Notes: generated by a model not told the origin, from the sequence alone. Positions 1 through 9,731 are shown, counted from the stretch's first letter. The stretch is 64,000 nucleotides of DNA from Nitrosophilus alvini (GCF_015100395.1 NZ_AP022847.1:62001-126000), one strand, 5' to 3'. Made by a program: numbers and translations.

Positions 1-599
1 TAGAAGAGACAATGGAAGCCTTTGACAGATTGGTTCGAAGAGGGTTGGTACGCTATATAGGTACATCAAACGATACAGCGTATGGGCTTACAAAGGCGAA
101 TGAAATAGCAAGATTTAAAGGATTTGCCAGATTTGAATCCATTCAAAACAATTTTTCCGTACTAAATCCAAGATTTTTTGATGAACTGGCTACAGTATGT
201 AAAAGAGAACAAGTCTCACTGCTTCCTTATTCTCCAATCGCCGGCGGTGTTCTGAGTGGAAAATACAATAACAAATTTATACCGGAAGACGCAAGATTTT
301 CTGTATATTTAAAACATGGCAATAAAAGAGTCAGAACCCATGCGACAAAATTTTATAATGAAAAGACATTGAAAGCTACGGAACTATTTTTGGATGTGGC
401 TAAAAAGTATGATATACATCCGGTCACTTTGGCTGTGGCCTATTCAAAATCTTTTGATTTTATAGCATCAACGATAATAGGGGCCAGAAAAAAAGAGCAA
501 TTGGACGCCTCATTGGACGCTTTGGAACTAAAACTGGACAAAGTTGTACTTGAGGAGATTAAAAAGATTCAGGCAGAAATTCTTTATCCAATGGGATAG
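1..599 (+). CDS. Aldo/keto reductase, C-terminal part (5' end outside window)
   Basis: The frame is open through the left edge, reading EET before the first internal Met at base 12, so the gene starts upstream and that Met is not the start. The visible 199 residues form the C-terminal half of an AKR-superfamily (voltage-gated K+ channel beta-subunit/YghZ-like) NADPH-dependent oxidoreductase. The signatures are LVRRGLVRYIGTSN (the beta strand preceding the substrate pocket), QNNFSVLNP, LLPYSPIAGGVLSGKY and the late STIIGARKKEQL, which contacts the nucleotide phosphate. The substrate cannot be predicted. The stop at 597-599 is followed by about 160 bases of AT-rich spacer. Confidence 0.88.
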   Translation, partial: EETMEAFDRLVRRGLVRYIGTSNDTAYGLTKANEIARFKGFARFESIQNNFSVLNPRFFDELATVCKREQVSLLPYSPIAGGVLSGKYNNKFIPEDARFSVYLKHGNKRVRTHATKFYNEKTLKATELFLDVAKKYDIHPVTLAVAYSKSFDFIASTIIGARKKEQLDASLDALELKLDKVVLEEIKKIQAEILYPMG

Positions 600-712
600 G
601 TTTTATAGTGTTTGATATGTAAAATGTTTCGTTATCTGCTTTTATAAAATCTGACGGGAAAATGATGCGACATATTGACTTTCCTCGCCAAATTTAATAT
701 ACTTCCATTATG

Positions 713-741
713 TAATAACAAATTGTTATTATCATTATAAT
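713..741 (+). promoter_or_regulatory. 19-bp palindrome next to a TATAAT -10 box
   Basis: A perfect inverted repeat, TAATAACAA-A-TTGTTATTA (713-731), lies 4 bases upstream of TATAAT (736-741), where a repressor would occlude RNA polymerase. The downstream gene (761) encodes an HTH protein that could be autoregulatory. The half-sites also resemble the AT-rich Fur/PerR-like boxes of Campylobacterota, so the binding protein is unknown. Confidence 0.55.
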
Positions 742-760
742 TAGACATTATGGATAAACT

Positions 761-1405
761 ATGAATGTGTCTTATCTCAGGATAAAAAACGAACGTTACG
801 GTCTCTCTTTACAAGAGAAAAACATATATGATTATGCTTTGAAGCTTGGTAAAAAGATAGACTCAAAAGAGAAAGAGATCACTCCTTTAAACAAATCTCT
901 GGAAGAGAGAGAACAGTTTATAGAGTTTCTTCGTTCTTTAAAAAAAGGAGATTCTGTTTTTGTATATGAACTGCCTGTTTTTAGCACAAGAGTGGGTGAG
1001 CTTGTAAAAATTTTAAATTGTCTCTTTAAAAGAGGTGTAGATGTATATATTTCGAAATATAGTATTAAAATAGATTCAAAGAGTTCGGCAGCAGATATGC
1101 TTGAGCTGTTGAACGAAATTAGAGAAAATTTAAAAAAAGAGAAGAAAAAGAGTCTTGGACGCCCGAAAGGAAGTATTTCCAGATCAAAATATGATGTTTT
1201 TAAAGAAGAGATAATAAAAAAACTGAAGGAGGGAAAAAGTGTGAGTACAATTGCAACAGAACTGGGTGTAAGAAGAACCTCTTTAAGGGACTATATAGAG
1301 TCCAGGGGACTTAAAGAGTTTGCTGCTGCAAAGGGGAAGGGGAGTGAAGAGAAAGTTTTTATTTTTGGTGAGAAGAGGTGTGAACTTATAAAGGGTGAAA
1401 AGTGA
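761..1405 (+). CDS. Resolvase-like regulatory protein with C-terminal helix-turn-helix
   Basis: The protein has 214 residues. The N-terminal part (about 1-125) has the outline of a serine-recombinase domain: YLRIK near the start, then FVYELPVFSTRVGELVKIL. The position that normally holds the nucleophilic Ser (RVS) is Lys (RIK), so recombination is unlikely. After a charged linker comes GRPKGS and a resolvase-type HTH (about 135-185; KEGKSVSTIATELGVRRTSLRDYI). I infer a DNA-binding regulator rather than an active recombinase. Its stop overlaps the GTG start of ccoG by 4 bases (GTGA), so the two are translationally coupled and it may regulate respiratory genes. A palindrome lies just upstream of its promoter. 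Confidence 0.65.
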   Translation: MNVSYLRIKNERYGLSLQEKNIYDYALKLGKKIDSKEKEITPLNKSLEEREQFIEFLRSLKKGDSVFVYELPVFSTRVGELVKILNCLFKRGVDVYISKYSIKIDSKSSAADMLELLNEIRENLKKEKKKSLGRPKGSISRSKYDVFKEEIIKKLKEGKSVSTIATELGVRRTSLRDYIESRGLKEFAAAKGKGSEEKVFIFGEKRCELIKGEK

Positions 1406-2856
1406 GTAGTGCATCCACGTCAAAGCCGAAATCCAAAACCAGCGACTACCTAAGAGGGTGGGTGCCATACAGATACAAGAGATATTTGTTTTACGGGGCT
1501 ATAACGATAATAGCACTAGTATTGCCATTTATAAAGATAGGTGGCAACCATTTCTTTTTGCTGAATTTCGATCAGAAGCAACTGCATCTGTTTTTCGTCA
1601 GATTCGATATGCAGGAGCTGTACCTTATGCCATTCGTGCTTCTGCTGCTGTTTTTGGGGATATTTTTTCTAACCACACTGGGGGGAAGAGTGTGGTGCGG
1701 ATGGGCATGTCCGCAGACTATATTTCGGGTTATATACAGAGATCTGTTCGAGACTAAACTGCTTAGACTGAGAAAAAGAATAGATAATAAACAGATAGAG
1801 CCTGATATGAGTAAACCTTCAAATCAGGCAAAAAAACTGATAGCTATACTTCTGTGGTCCGTTCTTGCATTTGTAGCGGCGGCGGATTTTCTATGGTATT
1901 TCATACCGCCCGAGGAGTTTTTCCAATATATCCAGAACCCGGGCGATCATCCGATACTTATGGGTTTTTGGATAAGTACGGCACTTTTTTTAATAGCAGA
2001 TATCGTGTTTATAAAGGAGAATTTCTGTATCTATATCTGCCCATACGCAAGAGTACAGTCGGTAATGTACGATGATGATACCTTCCAGACTGTATACGAC
2101 TATAAAAGAGGCGGTAAGATATATGAAGAGGATCCCCAGACACACCAGATAGTCAAAAGAGTAAAAAACAGAAAAGAGCTTCTGGAACAAGACCCGGAGG
2201 CAGAGTGTACATACTGTGACAGCTGTGTGCGAGTATGTCCTACCCATATAGATATAAAAAAGGGTATGCAGCTTGAGTGCATCAACTGCCTCGAGTGCGC
2301 AGACGCATGTACCAAAGTGATGGGGGCACTGGGAAAAGAGAGCCTTATCAGATGGACAAGCTACCACGCTCTTGAGAGCGGAGGAAAGACAAGAGTATTC
2401 AGATTCAGAGTGATAGCATACCTTGTGGCTCTTACCATAGTTCTAATAGCACTCTTCTGGATGGGGACAAAAAAAGAGAGTATGCTCCTTAACATAAACA
2501 GAACGAGCCAGCTGTACAAAATAACAGCGGACGGAAGAGTGGAGAACTCATATGTATTTTTGTTTCAGAATACAGATACAAAAGACCACAGGTACTATTT
2601 CGAGATAGCGGACAATAAAGATATAGCTATAAAAAGACCCAAAAAGCCTTTCAATCTGATAGCGGGTAAAAAGGTTAAAAAGATAGTTATACTCTATGCC
2701 AGAAAACCTCTGGTAAAAGAGAGCAGAAAAGATACGCCTATTCCTATTACCATCAGAGCGTATGCTGTTGACGACCCGAAAATATCCGTCACCAGAAAAA
2801 CTGTCTTTGTCTACCCCAGGTGGGACATTGTTGAAAAGAAAATGAAAAAAAAGTAA
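1402..2856 (+). CDS. ccoG: Cytochrome c oxidase accessory protein CcoG (FixG/RdxA family)
   Basis: This 484-residue inner-membrane ferredoxin-like protein belongs to the cbb3 oxidase assembly pathway, where CcoG is implicated in copper reduction for the CcoN active site. Visible features are hydrophobic segments near residues 28-48, 70-95, 148-168, 183-205 and 340-358; the FixG signature GGRVWCGWACPQTIF; two [4Fe-4S] clusters, CTYCDSCVRVCP and CINCLECADAC (about 270-305); and a C-terminal beta-rich FixG_C domain. The start is GTG at 1402, behind an AAGGGTGA-type site. The ccoNOP oxidase genes are not in the window. The length is normal for the family. Confidence 0.95.
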   Translation: MSSASTSKPKSKTSDYLRGWVPYRYKRYLFYGAITIIALVLPFIKIGGNHFFLLNFDQKQLHLFFVRFDMQELYLMPFVLLLLFLGIFFLTTLGGRVWCGWACPQTIFRVIYRDLFETKLLRLRKRIDNKQIEPDMSKPSNQAKKLIAILLWSVLAFVAAADFLWYFIPPEEFFQYIQNPGDHPILMGFWISTALFLIADIVFIKENFCIYICPYARVQSVMYDDDTFQTVYDYKRGGKIYEEDPQTHQIVKRVKNRKELLEQDPEAECTYCDSCVRVCPTHIDIKKGMQLECINCLECADACTKVMGALGKESLIRWTSYHALESGGKTRVFRFRVIAYLVALTIVLIALFWMGTKKESMLLNINRTSQLYKITADGRVENSYVFLFQNTDTKDHRYYFEIADNKDIAIKRPKKPFNLIAGKKVKKIVILYARKPLVKESRKDTPIPITIRAYAVDDPKISVTRKTVFVYPRWDIVEKKMKKK

Positions 2857-2884
2857 AAAATAATACGTAAGCTAAAAAAATAAC

Positions 2885-2915
2885 CGTATCGATACGAGTG
2901 TATCGTTATTCTTTA
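2885..2915 (+). terminator. Possible ccoG terminator / overlapping palindromes
   Basis: The perfect 12-bp palindrome CGTATCGATACG (2885-2896) overlaps the hairpin CGATAC-GAGT-GTATCG (2890-2905), which is followed by T-rich TTATTCTTT. It is best read as a weak intrinsic terminator, but it could be an operator for the next gene at 2994. Confidence 0.45.
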
Positions 2916-2993
2916 CAATAGAAAACTTTCTGCAAGTCTGCGGTCGTAAAAGTTCGGCTGCGGACCTTTCTCCATACACGCAAAGGAAAATAG

Positions 2994-4169
2994 ATGGAAA
3001 AAAACATTTTGATTCTCGGAGGCGGATTTGCCGGAATAGAAGCCGCGATACAACTAAAAAAAGAGGGATTTAAAAATATCACTATTGTAAGCGATAGAGA
3101 TTATATGTATATCTATCCAATATCCATATGGATTCCGGTTCATGACGTGGAATTTAAGGATGTTACAATCCATTTAAGCGAACTTGCTAAAGTACACGGC
3201 TTTGAGTGGGTTCTTGATGAAGTTGTACAGATAAAAGCCAAAGAAAAGAGAGTTGTCTGCAAAACGAGAGAATTTGATGATTTTGATTATCTGATAGTTG
3301 CAATAGGTGCGGGAAAAGTTAAACATGAGGGGATAGAAAATACTCTTTCAATATGCGGTAAACCGGAAGAGTCTTTAAAAATCAGAGACAAAATAGATGA
3401 ACTTGTAGAAAAAGGTAGCGGCAAAATTGCAATGGGTTTCGGAGGAAATCCCAAAGAGAGTTCAGCTGTAAGAGGCGGACCAGCTTTTGAAGTTCTTTTT
3501 AATGTGCACAATTATCTTAAGAAAAAAGGAGTCAGACAAAATTTCGAACTGACATTTTTTGCTCCTATGGAAAAACCCGGAGCCAGAATGGGGCCGCAGG
3601 CACTGAAAATGATGGATCTTTTCTTCAAAAAATTGGATATTAAAAAACATTTCGGCAAAAAAATAAAAAGATTTGAAAAAGATGGAATTATCTTTGAAGA
3701 TGAAAGCAGACTGGAGAGTGATTTTACTATGTTTATACCGGCAAATGCGGGACACTCTGTATTTAAAAACTCTGATCTTCCCTTAACGGAAGCCGGATTT
3801 ATAAAAGTTAATGATTACTGTGAAGTTGAGGCATTAGAAAACGTGTATGCAATAGGAGACAGTGCAAACATAGAAGGGCCGGACTGGAGGGCAAAACAGG
3901 GGCATATTGCTGAAGTTATGGCAAGAAACACTGCAAATAATATTGCGTTGAAAGAGGGTATGAAAACAGGCAAACCAAAAGGGTATAAAGAGCATCTGAA
4001 TATTCTTTGCGTTATGGATAGCGGTGACGGTGCCGCATTCGTATACAGAGACGATAAAAGAGGTATGATGATTCCGATGCCGCTGATAGGTCACTGGCTC
4101 AAAAAAGGATGGGGTTGGTACTTTAAAAATTCAAAACTTGGAAAAATTCCTAGATTGCCGGGGTTGTAG
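2994..4169 (+). CDS. FAD-dependent pyridine nucleotide-disulfide oxidoreductase, SQR-like
   Basis: The 391 residues form a sulfide:quinone oxidoreductase / flavocytochrome-c-like flavoprotein. They include an N-terminal dinucleotide fold (ILILGGGFAGIEAA, residues 5-18), a second FAD motif (NVYAIGDSANIEG, 283-295) and an amphipathic C-terminus (HWLKKGWGWYFKNSKLG) like the membrane-anchoring tail of SQR. Cys121 (SICGKP) and Cys339 (ILCVMDSGDGAAF) match two of the three redox cysteines of bacterial SQR. The middle one, normally in CxGAPYE, is absent: the protein has SSAVRGGPAFE (156-166). It may therefore be a divergent SQR or a type II NADH dehydrogenase-like enzyme acting on other sulfur compounds. 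The rhodanese that follows supports a sulfur role. The ATG is preceded by AAAGGAAAAT. Confidence 0.8.
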   Translation: MEKNILILGGGFAGIEAAIQLKKEGFKNITIVSDRDYMYIYPISIWIPVHDVEFKDVTIHLSELAKVHGFEWVLDEVVQIKAKEKRVVCKTREFDDFDYLIVAIGAGKVKHEGIENTLSICGKPEESLKIRDKIDELVEKGSGKIAMGFGGNPKESSAVRGGPAFEVLFNVHNYLKKKGVRQNFELTFFAPMEKPGARMGPQALKMMDLFFKKLDIKKHFGKKIKRFEKDGIIFEDESRLESDFTMFIPANAGHSVFKNSDLPLTEAGFIKVNDYCEVEALENVYAIGDSANIEGPDWRAKQGHIAEVMARNTANNIALKEGMKTGKPKGYKEHLNILCVMDSGDGAAFVYRDDKRGMMIPMPLIGHWLKKGWGWYFKNSKLGKIPRLPGL

Positions 4170-4242
4170 GAGTTTTTATCTTTTTTTAAAACAGACGTAC
4201 TATAATGAATTTAGTGGGAAAAATTTGATTAAAGGAGTTCAT

Positions 4243-4641
4243 ATGACAAAACTTGACCAGTCCATTTTGGAGAGAATAGAAGCGGCGATATCACTAGATA
4301 AAGAGAAACCGGGACTAGGAAATGTGGATATTCACAAAGCTCAGGAGCTTTTAACCGAAGTGGGTGCTGTTTTTTTGGATGTAAGGCCTCCATCTAAAGT
4401 TACGGGAGAGAATGCACAAGAAGCGAATGTACCTAATGCTTTTTATACTCCTTTTACCGAATTTACTGAATATCTGGATGTTTTACCAAAAGATAAGACT
4501 ACTCCGATTGTCACTGCTTGTCTAAAGGGATGGTTTGCAAACAGGATAGCCGGTTATCTGGAAGTTTTAGGATATGAGAATGTTTATGTTCTCGATACTG
4601 ATATAGAAGATTTTATTGAAATATACAAAGCGGCAAAATAG
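4243..4641 (+). CDS. Rhodanese-like domain protein
   Basis: This is a single rhodanese domain of 132 residues. The open frame extends back to 4138, but the ATG at 4243 has a clear AAAGGAG site 6 bases upstream, while the upstream codons overlap the previous gene. Key features are VFLDVRPPSKV (strand and CH2A-like region) and the active-site loop TACLKGWFANRIA with a catalytic Cys that could carry persulfide sulfur. It is cytoplasmic, with no signal peptide. It sits 73 bases after the SQR-like gene and probably handles sulfane sulfur produced by it (inference from context). Confidence 0.85.
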   Translation: MTKLDQSILERIEAAISLDKEKPGLGNVDIHKAQELLTEVGAVFLDVRPPSKVTGENAQEANVPNAFYTPFTEFTEYLDVLPKDKTTPIVTACLKGWFANRIAGYLEVLGYENVYVLDTDIEDFIEIYKAAK

Positions 4642-4661
4642 ATTTTCATATATCAGAAAAG

Positions 4662-4810
4662 TGAGGCAATCACCGGCAGAGAAGAGGAAAACTGTCGGTA
4701 GATTGTTCTTCTGTGGTAAAACTTCACTCTCCTGGCTTAAAGGAAACTGTTGAGAGCTGACATGGTTTGATTTTACCGTATATCAATTATCAAACTGAAA
4801 GTTTATTTTT
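4662..4810 (+). ncRNA. Candidate structured RNA upstream of pyrG
   Basis: Three nested elements fill this gap. A 15-bp stem (4665-4679 with 4692-4707, one bulged base, G:U pairs) closes a purine-rich loop holding AGAGGA. A second domain is closed by GGTAAAA (4715-4721) with TTTTACC (4771-4777) and contains CTCTC/GAGAG (4727-4731, 4752-4756). A short hairpin AAACT-GAA-AGTTT followed by ATTTTT (4792-4810) could be a terminator. I found no 4.5S, RNase P, tmRNA or familiar riboswitch signature. It could be an sRNA or a pyrG leader. Confidence 0.4.
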
Positions 4811-4812
4811 GT

Positions 4813-4818
4813 TAGAAT
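4813..4818 (+). promoter_or_regulatory. Putative pyrG -10 box (TAGAAT)
   Basis: TAGAAT is preceded by TGT, giving an extended -10 (TGtTAGAAT), about 36 bases before the pyrG ATG. It lies just beyond the possible terminator of the upstream structured region, which favours separate transcription of pyrG. Confidence 0.4.
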
Positions 4819-4853
4819 TCCCAAATTAATTTAATAGCAGCAGGATTTTTGGC

Positions 4854-6479
4854 ATGACAAAATATATCTTTGTAACGGGCGGCGTTCTCAGCTCTTTGGG
4901 GAAAGGTATCTCAAGCGCAAGTATAGGTACTCTTTTAAAACACTCTGGACTCGGCGTAAGTATATTGAAAATAGATCCGTATATAAACGTTGACCCCGGT
5001 ACCATGAGTCCGCTTGAACACGGTGAGGTTTTCGTAACTGCTGACGGGGCTGAGACTGATCTTGATATAGGCCATTATGAAAGATTTCTCAATGTCAAAC
5101 TCTCCAGAAAAAACAATTTTACAACCGGACAGGTTTATATGTCCGTTATAAAAAGAGAGAGGCAGGGTGATTATCTTGGAAAAACGATACAGGTAGTACC
5201 TCATATAGTCGATGAGATAAAAAATCGGATAAAAAAAGCGGGGAAAGGGCACGATATTCTTATCGTCGAGCTTGGAGGAACGGTTGGCGATATAGAAGGA
5301 CTTCCGTTTCTGGAAGCTATCAGGGAACTGACTCACGAGCTGGGTACACACAAAGTACTCAATATCCATGTAACACTGGTTCCATACATCAAGGCAGCGG
5401 GTGAGCTCAAAACAAAACCCACACAGCACAGTGTTCAGGAGCTCAGACGTATCGGTATAACTCCGGATATGATAATCGCCAGATGTGAAAAGCCTCTTCC
5501 AAAAGATGTAAGAGAAAAGATAGCCAGAAGCTGCGGTATAGATATTCACGGTGTTATTGAAGCAAAAGATGCGGAAACCATATATAAAGTCCCCCTCAAT
5601 TTTCTGCGGGAAAATGTGCTTGTACCAATCTCAAAACAGTTTAGACTCGGTGATCTGAAGCCTGATATGGATGCATGGGATATGCTTGTCAAAAAGATAA
5701 TAGCACCGAAAGAGGAGACTACTATCGCATTTGTCGGAAAGTATCTCGGGCTCAAAGAGTCGTATAAATCCCTGACAGAAGCCCTTATTCATGCCGGGGC
5801 AAACCTTGATACTAAAGTGAATATCAAATGGGTTGACAGTGAACTTCTGGAAGCGGAAGGCCCTGAGGAGCTTTTAAAAGATGTAAAGGGCGTCCTTGTA
5901 GCAGGAGGTTTCGGAGAAAGAGGCGTTGAAGGTAAAATTGAGGCTATCAAATATGCCAGAATCAATAAAATACCTTATTTGGGTATATGCCTCGGTATGC
6001 AGCTCTCCATTATAGAGTTTGCCAGAAATGTTTTGGGTATAAAAGATGCGAACTCTATGGAGTTTGATAAAGAGACAAAACATCCTTTCATATATCTGAT
6101 AGACGAGTTTATCGATCAGCTTGGTAATAAGCAGATAAGAACACACAAAAGTCCTATGGGCGGTACTATGCGTCTGGGAGAGTATCCTTGTGAAGTGAAA
6201 GAGGGCACGAAGCTCTGGGAGGCTTATAAGGGCAAAAAGATAATTTACGAGAGGCACAGACACAGATATGAAGCAAATCCTGAATATAGAAAAGAGCTGG
6301 AAAGTGCCGGTATGATAGTAAGCGGTGAGTCAGATGGACTAATCGAAGCGGTTGAGATTGAAGATCACCCGTGGTTTGTCGGCGTTCAGTTTCATCCTGA
6401 GTTTACATCTCATCTGCAAAACCCAAATCCTCTTGTAACCGCCTTTATAGAGAGTACGCTAAAAAATAAAGATTTATGA
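4854..6479 (+). CDS. pyrG: CTP synthase
   Basis: This is the glutamine-dependent amination of UTP to CTP, the last step of pyrimidine nucleotide synthesis. The 541 residues match the normal size. The N-terminal synthetase domain begins [17 protein letters not shown] and contains [13 protein letters not shown]. The C-terminal class I glutamine amidotransferase has the nucleophile elbow GICLGMQ and the His/Glu motif GVQFHPEF near the end. Its stop overlaps the ATG of recJ (ATGA), so the two are probably cotranscribed. Confidence 0.98.
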   Translation: MTKYIFVTGGVLSSLGKGISSASIGTLLKHSGLGVSILKIDPYINVDPGTMSPLEHGEVFVTADGAETDLDIGHYERFLNVKLSRKNNFTTGQVYMSVIKRERQGDYLGKTIQVVPHIVDEIKNRIKKAGKGHDILIVELGGTVGDIEGLPFLEAIRELTHELGTHKVLNIHVTLVPYIKAAGELKTKPTQHSVQELRRIGITPDMIIARCEKPLPKDVREKIARSCGIDIHGVIEAKDAETIYKVPLNFLRENVLVPISKQFRLGDLKPDMDAWDMLVKKIIAPKEETTIAFVGKYLGLKESYKSLTEALIHAGANLDTKVNIKWVDSELLEAEGPEELLKDVKGVLVAGGFGERGVEGKIEAIKYARINKIPYLGICLGMQLSIIEFARNVLGIKDANSMEFDKETKHPFIYLIDEFIDQLGNKQIRTHKSPMGGTMRLGEYPCEVKEGTKLWEAYKGKKIIYERHRHRYEANPEYRKELESAGMIVSGESDGLIEAVEIEDHPWFVGVQFHPEFTSHLQNPNPLVTAFIESTLKNKDL

Positions 6480-8041
6480 TAAGTCTTGATAAAAAGACTC
6501 TCTTAGAGATTCTTCAAAAGCGTTTTTCGGAAGGTTTTTTAAAACTTTCCGATATTCCCCATCCGAAGACAATGAAAAATGTTTCCAAAGCTGCATTGAG
6601 GATAGCCAAAGCTATAGAAAAGAAGGAAAAGATAGCTATAGTTGGTGACTATGATGTTGACGGCGTTGTATCCTCAGCTCTTATGTGGGATTTTTTCGCA
6701 TATATAGGATATCCTGTAACAGTTAAAATACCTAACAGATTTAAAGAGGGTTACGGTGTAACAAAAGAGCTTATCGAAAATCTCGATGCTGAACTAGTAA
6801 TTACGGTAGATAATGGGATAAATGCTATAGATGCGGCAGAATTTTGCAAAGAAAAAGGTATAGACCTTATTATAACGGATCACCATACTCCCGGTCCTCT
6901 GATTCCTGACGCATATGCAGTTGTAAACCCGAAGCAAGAAGGGTGTTCTTTTGCGTATAAAGAGATATGCGGAGCACAGGTAGTCTGGTTATTGATAGGT
7001 CAGATAAAGTCTGTTTTAGCTTTAGATATCGATATGAAAAGGTATCTTGATATCTTATCTTTGGCGGTAATAGCAGATGTTATGCCGCTTAGACATATCA
7101 ACAGACCCATTGTGGCAGCCGGATTGAACTTTTTGTCAAAGTCCGAAAGAGAGTGTGTAAAAGCTTTGAGACTTTTTTTGGGAAAAGAGAGCTTTTCTGC
7201 CGAAGATATAGGGTACATTGTAGCACCTCTGATAAACAGTGCAGGCAGAATGGATGACGCTTCCGTCGCTCTGGATTTTTTACTTTCAAAAAGTGCTGAG
7301 GAGGCAGGTGAGAGACTCTCTTTGTTGTCTTACTTCAATTCTCAGCGAAAAAAGATAGAAACCGAAGTTTTCAATGAAGCGTCAAAAACAGTTGAAGACA
7401 AAGAGAGTGTTATCATAGCAGCGGGGAAAGAGTGGCATGAAGGGGTTGTTGGAATTGTTGCGTCAAGATTAGCGCAGAGTTTCAAAAAACCGGCCATCGT
7501 TTTGTCCCAAAACGGAGATTTATTGAAAGGGAGCGGAAGGAGCTATGCAAATATAGATCTCTTCTCAATTATTAACAGCGCAAAAGAACATTTGTTGAAA
7601 TTTGGAGGACACAAAAAAGCGGCAGGCCTTTCGCTTGAAGTAAAAAACTTTCCGGATTTTAGAAATAGTATTGCAAAAGCTTCAGAAAATATTCCCTCCG
7701 AGTGGCTTATAGAAGAGAACAGTATTTTAGGTGAACTGAGTTTTAGATTTATAGACTGGGAGACAATGCAGATTTTGGATAGATTTGCACCTTACGGAGA
7801 GTCAAACCCTCTGCCTAAATTTTTTTGTTCAGATGTGGAAATTCTTGATGCGAAGCTTGTAGGCGAAGAGAAAAATCATCTGTCGCTTTATCTACAAAAA
7901 GATGGAAAGAGATTCAGAGCCATTAAATTCAGGCACAATAAACTGCCAGAAAACGAGAAAGCAGATATAATTTTTACACTCCAGAAAAACTACTATAACG
8001 GAATTAAATCAATTCATATCAATATAGATAATATAATTTAA
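6476..8041 (+). CDS. recJ: Single-stranded-DNA exonuclease RecJ
   Basis: This is a DHH-family 5'-3' ssDNA exonuclease for recombinational and mismatch repair. The 521 residues are slightly shorter than the usual 550-580. Metal-binding motifs are [13 protein letters not shown] (about 58-70), TVDNGIN (about 120) and the name-giving TDHHTPG (about 138-144). The DHHA1 substrate domain shows [12 protein letters not shown] and [10 protein letters not shown]. The C-terminal OB-like RecJ domain is short. Four-base overlap with pyrG. Confidence 0.95.
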   Translation: MISLDKKTLLEILQKRFSEGFLKLSDIPHPKTMKNVSKAALRIAKAIEKKEKIAIVGDYDVDGVVSSALMWDFFAYIGYPVTVKIPNRFKEGYGVTKELIENLDAELVITVDNGINAIDAAEFCKEKGIDLIITDHHTPGPLIPDAYAVVNPKQEGCSFAYKEICGAQVVWLLIGQIKSVLALDIDMKRYLDILSLAVIADVMPLRHINRPIVAAGLNFLSKSERECVKALRLFLGKESFSAEDIGYIVAPLINSAGRMDDASVALDFLLSKSAEEAGERLSLLSYFNSQRKKIETEVFNEASKTVEDKESVIIAAGKEWHEGVVGIVASRLAQSFKKPAIVLSQNGDLLKGSGRSYANIDLFSIINSAKEHLLKFGGHKKAAGLSLEVKNFPDFRNSIAKASENIPSEWLIEENSILGELSFRFIDWETMQILDRFAPYGESNPLPKFFCSDVEILDAKLVGEEKNHLSLYLQKDGKRFRAIKFRHNKLPENEKADIIFTLQKNYYNGIKSIHINIDNII

Positions 8042-8135
8042 AATTATTGCTTAAAGAACCTTTATATTGTTTAAGGTTATTTTATAGATAAACTATTATA
8101 ATTTTATAATCACACCACCATTTTAAGGAGCTGTT

Positions 8136-9635
8136 ATGAAAAAAAGGATCCAAAAAGATGCTCAGGAGATTATTGAGGAGTATCTGAAAAAAGAGGGTAT
8201 ATCAAGAAGGGATGCCCTGAAAATTATGGGTCTTGGAGGTGCCGCAGCATTTATGGGAGGCGGTACGACCCAGGCAGATGCGGCGACCGAGGCAAAAGCT
8301 GCAAGTAGTGCGAAAGGAAAGATAGTTATTGTAGGCGGAGGTCTTTCCGGTGTTGCAACGGCTGCAAGACTTAGCAAACAACTCGACAATCCTGATATCA
8401 CCATAATAGAGCCAAATCCCAGAAGTGTATCCTATCAGCCGGGTCTTACACTGGTAGGCGGTTATGAATGGACGCCTAAAGATATACTTTATCAGACAAA
8501 AGACTTTATACCGAAAGGTGTAAAATGGGTTCAGGATAAAGTTGTTGAGTTTGACCCTGACAACAATAAGGTAAAAACCCAAAAAGGTGAGACAATCTCC
8601 TACGATTTCATGGTTATAGCGGGGGGACTTGAACTTGATTTTGGCAGAATCAAAGGGCTTGAAGAGGTAGGCACTCTATATACATTGGGACAAAATGAGA
8701 AAGCTGCACAGATATTCGGTGATAGCGGGGCGAGTTCAATCTATTTTGTGGATGGCGCCGAACTTATGAAGAAAAATATTAAAAAATTTATTGAAGATGC
8801 AAAGGCCGGCAAGAAGGTAAAAGGTATCTTTACCCATCCAAATACTCCTATAAAATGCGGCGGTGCACCTAAAAAGATAATGTTTCTTACAGATTCACAG
8901 CTGAGAAACGCAGGAGCAAGAGAGAATGCGGAGCTTACATTTTATCCGAACGGTTCAAAAATGTTTGGTGTGCCTGAATACAATGATGCAATATTTAAAC
9001 TTTTTGAAGAGAAAAATCTCAAATATCAGTTTGCCCATAACCTCACTGAAGTGGATCTTAATGCCAAAATAGCCGTTTTTGATCATCATTGGAAAGAAAA
9101 AGGCGAATGGGATCCGGATCTTGAAGAGTATACAGAAGTCGTAAAACATGAAAGAGTAGAGGTTCCTTTTGATCTTCTTCATATAACTCCTCCAATGAAA
9201 GCGCCTGATCTAATAGGAAAATCTCCTGTAGGAAGCTCAAAAGGTTTTATACCTGTAACATATGAGACGTTGCAGCACAAAAAGTATAAAAATATCTTCT
9301 CTTTGGGAGATATTGCGGCTGTTCCTCTTGGAAAAACCGGCGGAAGTGCAAGAAAACAATATAAAGTTTTAGTTGAAAATCTGATTTCCGTAATGGAAGG
9401 AAAAGAGCCAACTGCTCAATATAACGGATATACGGTTTGCCCGTTGATAACAGAGATAGGCAAGGTTATGCTTGCTGAATTTGTATGGGCCGATCCGGCA
9501 AACGGAAAATATAACGGAATCGTAGCTCCTTCGTTCCCGCTTGATCCTACAAAACCAAGATGGATTTACTGGGTGCTTAAAGTTTACCTGCTAAAACCGA
9601 TGACACAGTTCGGGATGCTAAAAGGGCTGGCGTAA
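8136..9635 (+). CDS. sqr: Sulfide:quinone oxidoreductase with twin-arginine signal
   Basis: The 499 residues oxidise sulfide and pass electrons to quinone at the periplasmic face of the membrane (family function). A Tat-type leader, SRRDALKIMGLGGAAAF, at residues 23-39 precedes the FAD-binding GKIVIVGGGLSGVATAA (61-77). C241 (IKCGGAPKK) and C435 (YTVCPLI) are placed like the two catalytic cysteines of type II SQR. NIFSLGDIAAVP is the distal FAD motif, and PRWIYWVLKVYLLKP near the end is an amphipathic membrane-contact segment. The ATG is preceded by AAGGAGCTGTT. This is the more canonical of the two SQR-like proteins here. Confidence 0.88.
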   Translation: MKKRIQKDAQEIIEEYLKKEGISRRDALKIMGLGGAAAFMGGGTTQADAATEAKAASSAKGKIVIVGGGLSGVATAARLSKQLDNPDITIIEPNPRSVSYQPGLTLVGGYEWTPKDILYQTKDFIPKGVKWVQDKVVEFDPDNNKVKTQKGETISYDFMVIAGGLELDFGRIKGLEEVGTLYTLGQNEKAAQIFGDSGASSIYFVDGAELMKKNIKKFIEDAKAGKKVKGIFTHPNTPIKCGGAPKKIMFLTDSQLRNAGARENAELTFYPNGSKMFGVPEYNDAIFKLFEEKNLKYQFAHNLTEVDLNAKIAVFDHHWKEKGEWDPDLEEYTEVVKHERVEVPFDLLHITPPMKAPDLIGKSPVGSSKGFIPVTYETLQHKKYKNIFSLGDIAAVPLGKTGGSARKQYKVLVENLISVMEGKEPTAQYNGYTVCPLITEIGKVMLAEFVWADPANGKYNGIVAPSFPLDPTKPRWIYWVLKVYLLKPMTQFGMLKGLA

Positions 9636-9731
9636 GCCGCTCTTTTGTCCCGTCTAGAATCTGCACTTTTCTTATCAATAATCTTTTTATAAGAAATATT
9701 AAACAAGTATTAAAAACTTCAAAGGGTATCA

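Noticed and set aside
4138-4242. 35-residue N-terminal extension of the rhodanese
   Set aside because: It overlaps the end of the SQR-like gene and has no ribosome site, while the ATG at 4243 has AAAGGAG.
4935-5549. Minus-strand open frame of 204 codons inside pyrG
   Set aside because: It is antisense to highly conserved CTP synthase motifs and has low-quality composition, so it is a shadow.
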